From Bacteroidota bacterium (lineage in GTDB: Bacteria; Bacteroidota; Bacteroidia; Flavobacteriales; Crocinitomicaceae), in NCBI GenBank assembly GCA_005798205.1, contig SYKJ01000091.1:1-7858 (forward strand): a stretch of DNA of 7,858 nt, written 5' to 3'. Below are positions 6,544-7,858 of this stretch, in pieces. Under the pieces are notes generated by a model. It did not search any database and had not been told where the DNA came from. It saw nothing but the letters and a program-made list of their open reading frames with translations. Position 1 is the stretch's first letter, and every line of letters starts with the position of its first letter. The position numbers and the translations under genes are program-made.

Positions 6544-7143
6544 TTATGAGTCTTTATTAAACTTCCAGCTTTTTTTCACTGAGAAACGAAATAATAAATA
6601 AATTAAGCTTCCTATTAGTGCTCCAAAAGCTGCTCCTGCAGCAATATCACTAAAATAATGAACTCCGAGGTAAATTCTGCTAATTACAACAATTAAGCCA
6701 ATGAAAAACAATAGAAAAAGCAACCAGTTTCTTTTATTGTAGAAAAAAGGAACTATGAAGGCAAATAGTCCAAAATAATTAGCACTGTGTGAGGAAATAA
6801 ATCCAAAATCACCTCCTCTGTAAAAAGTTCCATCTGCTTGCTTGTAGTAATGCAAATAATCTTGAATAATTGGATTATGTGAAGGCCTCAAACGTTGAAA
6901 AACTTCTTTGAAGAGATGCACAGATAGAAAATCTGTTAAAAATAATGAAAGTGCAAATAGAACGAAGATTAGCAAAAATTCTTTGATGGCATATTCTTTG
7001 AATAGAAAAAAAAATACAAGTAAGAACAGCGGCAAAAGAGAAATCGTTTGAGAAAAAAACCACATGAACTCATCCAAAAATGGTGAGTGAAAACCATTTA
7101 CAAATAGAACAAAATCACGATCTAAAACTTCAAGCCAGTTCAT
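6544..7143 (-). CDS. PAP2-family membrane phosphatase
   Basis: A 199-residue integral membrane protein of the type 2 phosphatidic acid phosphatase family, which dephosphorylates lipid phosphates or isoprenyl pyrophosphates at the periplasmic face of the inner membrane. The three catalytic motifs are present: KEVFQRLRP (K79...R86-P87, motif 1), SSHS (117-120, motif 2 with His119) and [12 protein letters not shown] (S155-R156, H162, D166, motif 3). Motif 2 lacks the usual PSGH proline and glycine; similar SSHAAN-type forms are common in Bacteroidota, as far as I recall, and the catalytic His is kept, so activity is expected. About five membrane segments are visible near 36-48, 55-77, 123-135, 140-160 and 167-187. 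The ATG overlaps the obg 3' end by 14 nt, and DUF2490 follows after 6 nt, so it is the middle gene of a likely operon. Undecaprenyl pyrophosphate recycling or lipid A/phospholipid dephosphorylation are the plausible roles; the sequence does not decide between them. Confidence 0.9.
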   Translation of the reverse strand: MNWLEVLDRDFVLFVNGFHSPFLDEFMWFFSQTISLLPLFLLVFFFLFKEYAIKEFLLIFVLFALSLFLTDFLSVHLFKEVFQRLRPSHNPIIQDYLHYYKQADGTFYRGGDFGFISSHSANYFGLFAFIVPFFYNKRNWLLFLLFFIGLIVVISRIYLGVHYFSDIAAGAAFGALIGSLIYLLFRFSVKKSWKFNKDS

Positions 7144-7858
7144 TATTGTTTAAATGTTTCCAAATTAAATCTTTAAGTTCTGTTAACCCTTTTTGGGCAA
7201 TCGAAGAAATAAAAATAAATGGAATTTTTGGTAATTCTTTTTTCAATGCTTCGGTTAATTCTTCGTCTAACATATCCGACTTTGTAATTGCCAATAAGCG
7301 TTCTTTATGAGCTAACTCTGGATTAAATTGCTTTAATTCGTTTAGAAGAATAGCATACTCTTTCTTTATATCGTCACTATCAGCAGGAATCATAAAGAGC
7401 AATAAGGAGTTTCTTTCTATGTGACGCAAAAAACGCAGACCAAGGCCTTTTCCAGTGTGAGCTCCTTCTATTATTCCTGGAATATCTGCCATAACAAATG
7501 AACGGTGGTCGCGGTAGGAAACAATGCCAAGATTTGGACGGATGGTTGTAAATGGATAAGCTCCAATTTCGGGTTTAGCAGCAGAAATAACAGATAACAA
7601 AGTGCTTTTTCCAGCATTTGGGAAACCAACTAAACCAACATCAGCAAGAATTTTAAGTTCTAATATCTTCCAACCCTCGCGTGCGTCTTCTCCCGGTTGA
7701 GCATATCTTGGAGTTTGATTTGTAGGAGATTTAAATTGGTTATTTCCCAGGCCTCCTCTTCCGCCAGGTTGTATGATCTGCTCTTCTCCCTCCTCTGTTA
7801 TTTCAAATTCAATTTCATTTGTCTCGGCATCGCGTGCAATAGTTCCAAGAGGAACATC
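7130..7858 (-). CDS. obg: Obg/CgtA ribosome-assembly GTPase, N-terminus missing
   Basis: The reading frame runs open to the right edge, so the start and most of the Obg fold (roughly the first 90-100 residues) are off-window; the last 242 residues are visible. It is a conserved GTPase that binds the large ribosomal subunit during assembly and links to growth and stress control. The visible part begins in the Gly-rich Obg domain ([10 protein letters not shown], then PGGRGGLGN at 31-39). The G domain follows: G1 GFPNAGKS (78-85), G2 YPFTT (101-105), G3 [16 protein letters not shown] (125-140), G4 TKSD (192-195, replacing NKxD) and G5 SSIAQKG (218-224). The protein ends soon after G5, so there is no C-terminal OCT domain; a total near 330-340 residues would fit the short Bacteroidota form. 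An in-frame TTG at 7600 lies just inside the G1 region and is not the start. The TGA stop lies within the PAP2 gene start, with 14 nt of overlap. Confidence 0.96.
   Translation of the reverse strand, partial: DVPLGTIARDAETNEIEFEITEEGEEQIIQPGGRGGLGNNQFKSPTNQTPRYAQPGEDAREGWKILELKILADVGLVGFPNAGKSTLLSVISAAKPEIGAYPFTTIRPNLGIVSYRDHRSFVMADIPGIIEGAHTGKGLGLRFLRHIERNSLLLFMIPADSDDIKKEYAILLNELKQFNPELAHKERLLAITKSDMLDEELTEALKKELPKIPFIFISSIAQKGLTELKDLIWKHLNNNELA

Noticed and set aside
6207..7063. Short reverse-strand open frames at 6207-6407 and 6875-7063
   Set aside because: Both are shifted-frame shadows within the DUF2490 and PAP2 genes and carry no motif of their own.
7080..7310. 76-codon open frame on + across the PAP2/obg junction
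   Set aside because: It is antisense to two conserved genes and its product has no recognisable feature.
7130..7600. A short 156-residue GTPase-like protein starting at TTG 7600
   Set aside because: The same frame continues upstream to the window edge through GFPNAGKST and the Gly-rich Obg region, so this is only the 3' part of obg.

Overview
The window is a compact, AT-rich stretch of bacterial chromosome holding seven protein genes on both strands. It most likely comes from the Bacteroidota, probably a Flavobacteriales-type organism. The evidence is the low GC, the absence of Shine-Dalgarno sequences before starts, a Bacteroidetes-style promoter (TTTG, 19 nt, TATATTCG) ahead of ilvE, and family-typical proteins: a type II branched-chain aminotransferase, a RecQ with a late zinc motif, a ComEC without a metallo-beta-lactamase domain, a DUF2490 outer-membrane protein, and an Obg without an OCT tail. 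The exact taxon is inferred. No RNA gene, insertion sequence, CRISPR array or phage gene was seen.

Layout from left to right. The 3' part of an endonuclease/exonuclease/phosphatase (EEP) family gene (+) enters from the left edge and meets ilvE (-) tail to tail, with one base between the stop codons. A 101-bp divergent intergenic region separates ilvE from a two-gene unit, recQ then comEC (+), in which the recQ stop directly abuts the comEC ATG. comEC converges with a reverse-strand unit after an 18-nt gap. Read 5' to 3', that unit is obg (start beyond the right edge), a PAP2-family phosphatase overlapping obg by 14 nt, and a DUF2490 protein 6 nt further on.

How the genes fit together. recQ-comEC looks co-transcribed and probably translationally coupled. 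It pairs a DNA-unwinding helicase with the inner-membrane channel that takes up single-stranded DNA, which suggests a DNA uptake/recombination link, though this is inferred only from the arrangement. The obg-PAP2-DUF2490 unit joins a ribosome-associated GTPase with two envelope proteins, and the functional link is unknown. ilvE stands alone under its own likely promoter and makes or breaks down branched-chain amino acids.

This reads as an ordinary core-genome neighbourhood. I did not find a convincing undescribed system. The items most worth a second look are the recQ-comEC junction, the RecQ domain order, the MBL-less ComEC tail, and the tail-to-tail gene end with no visible terminator.
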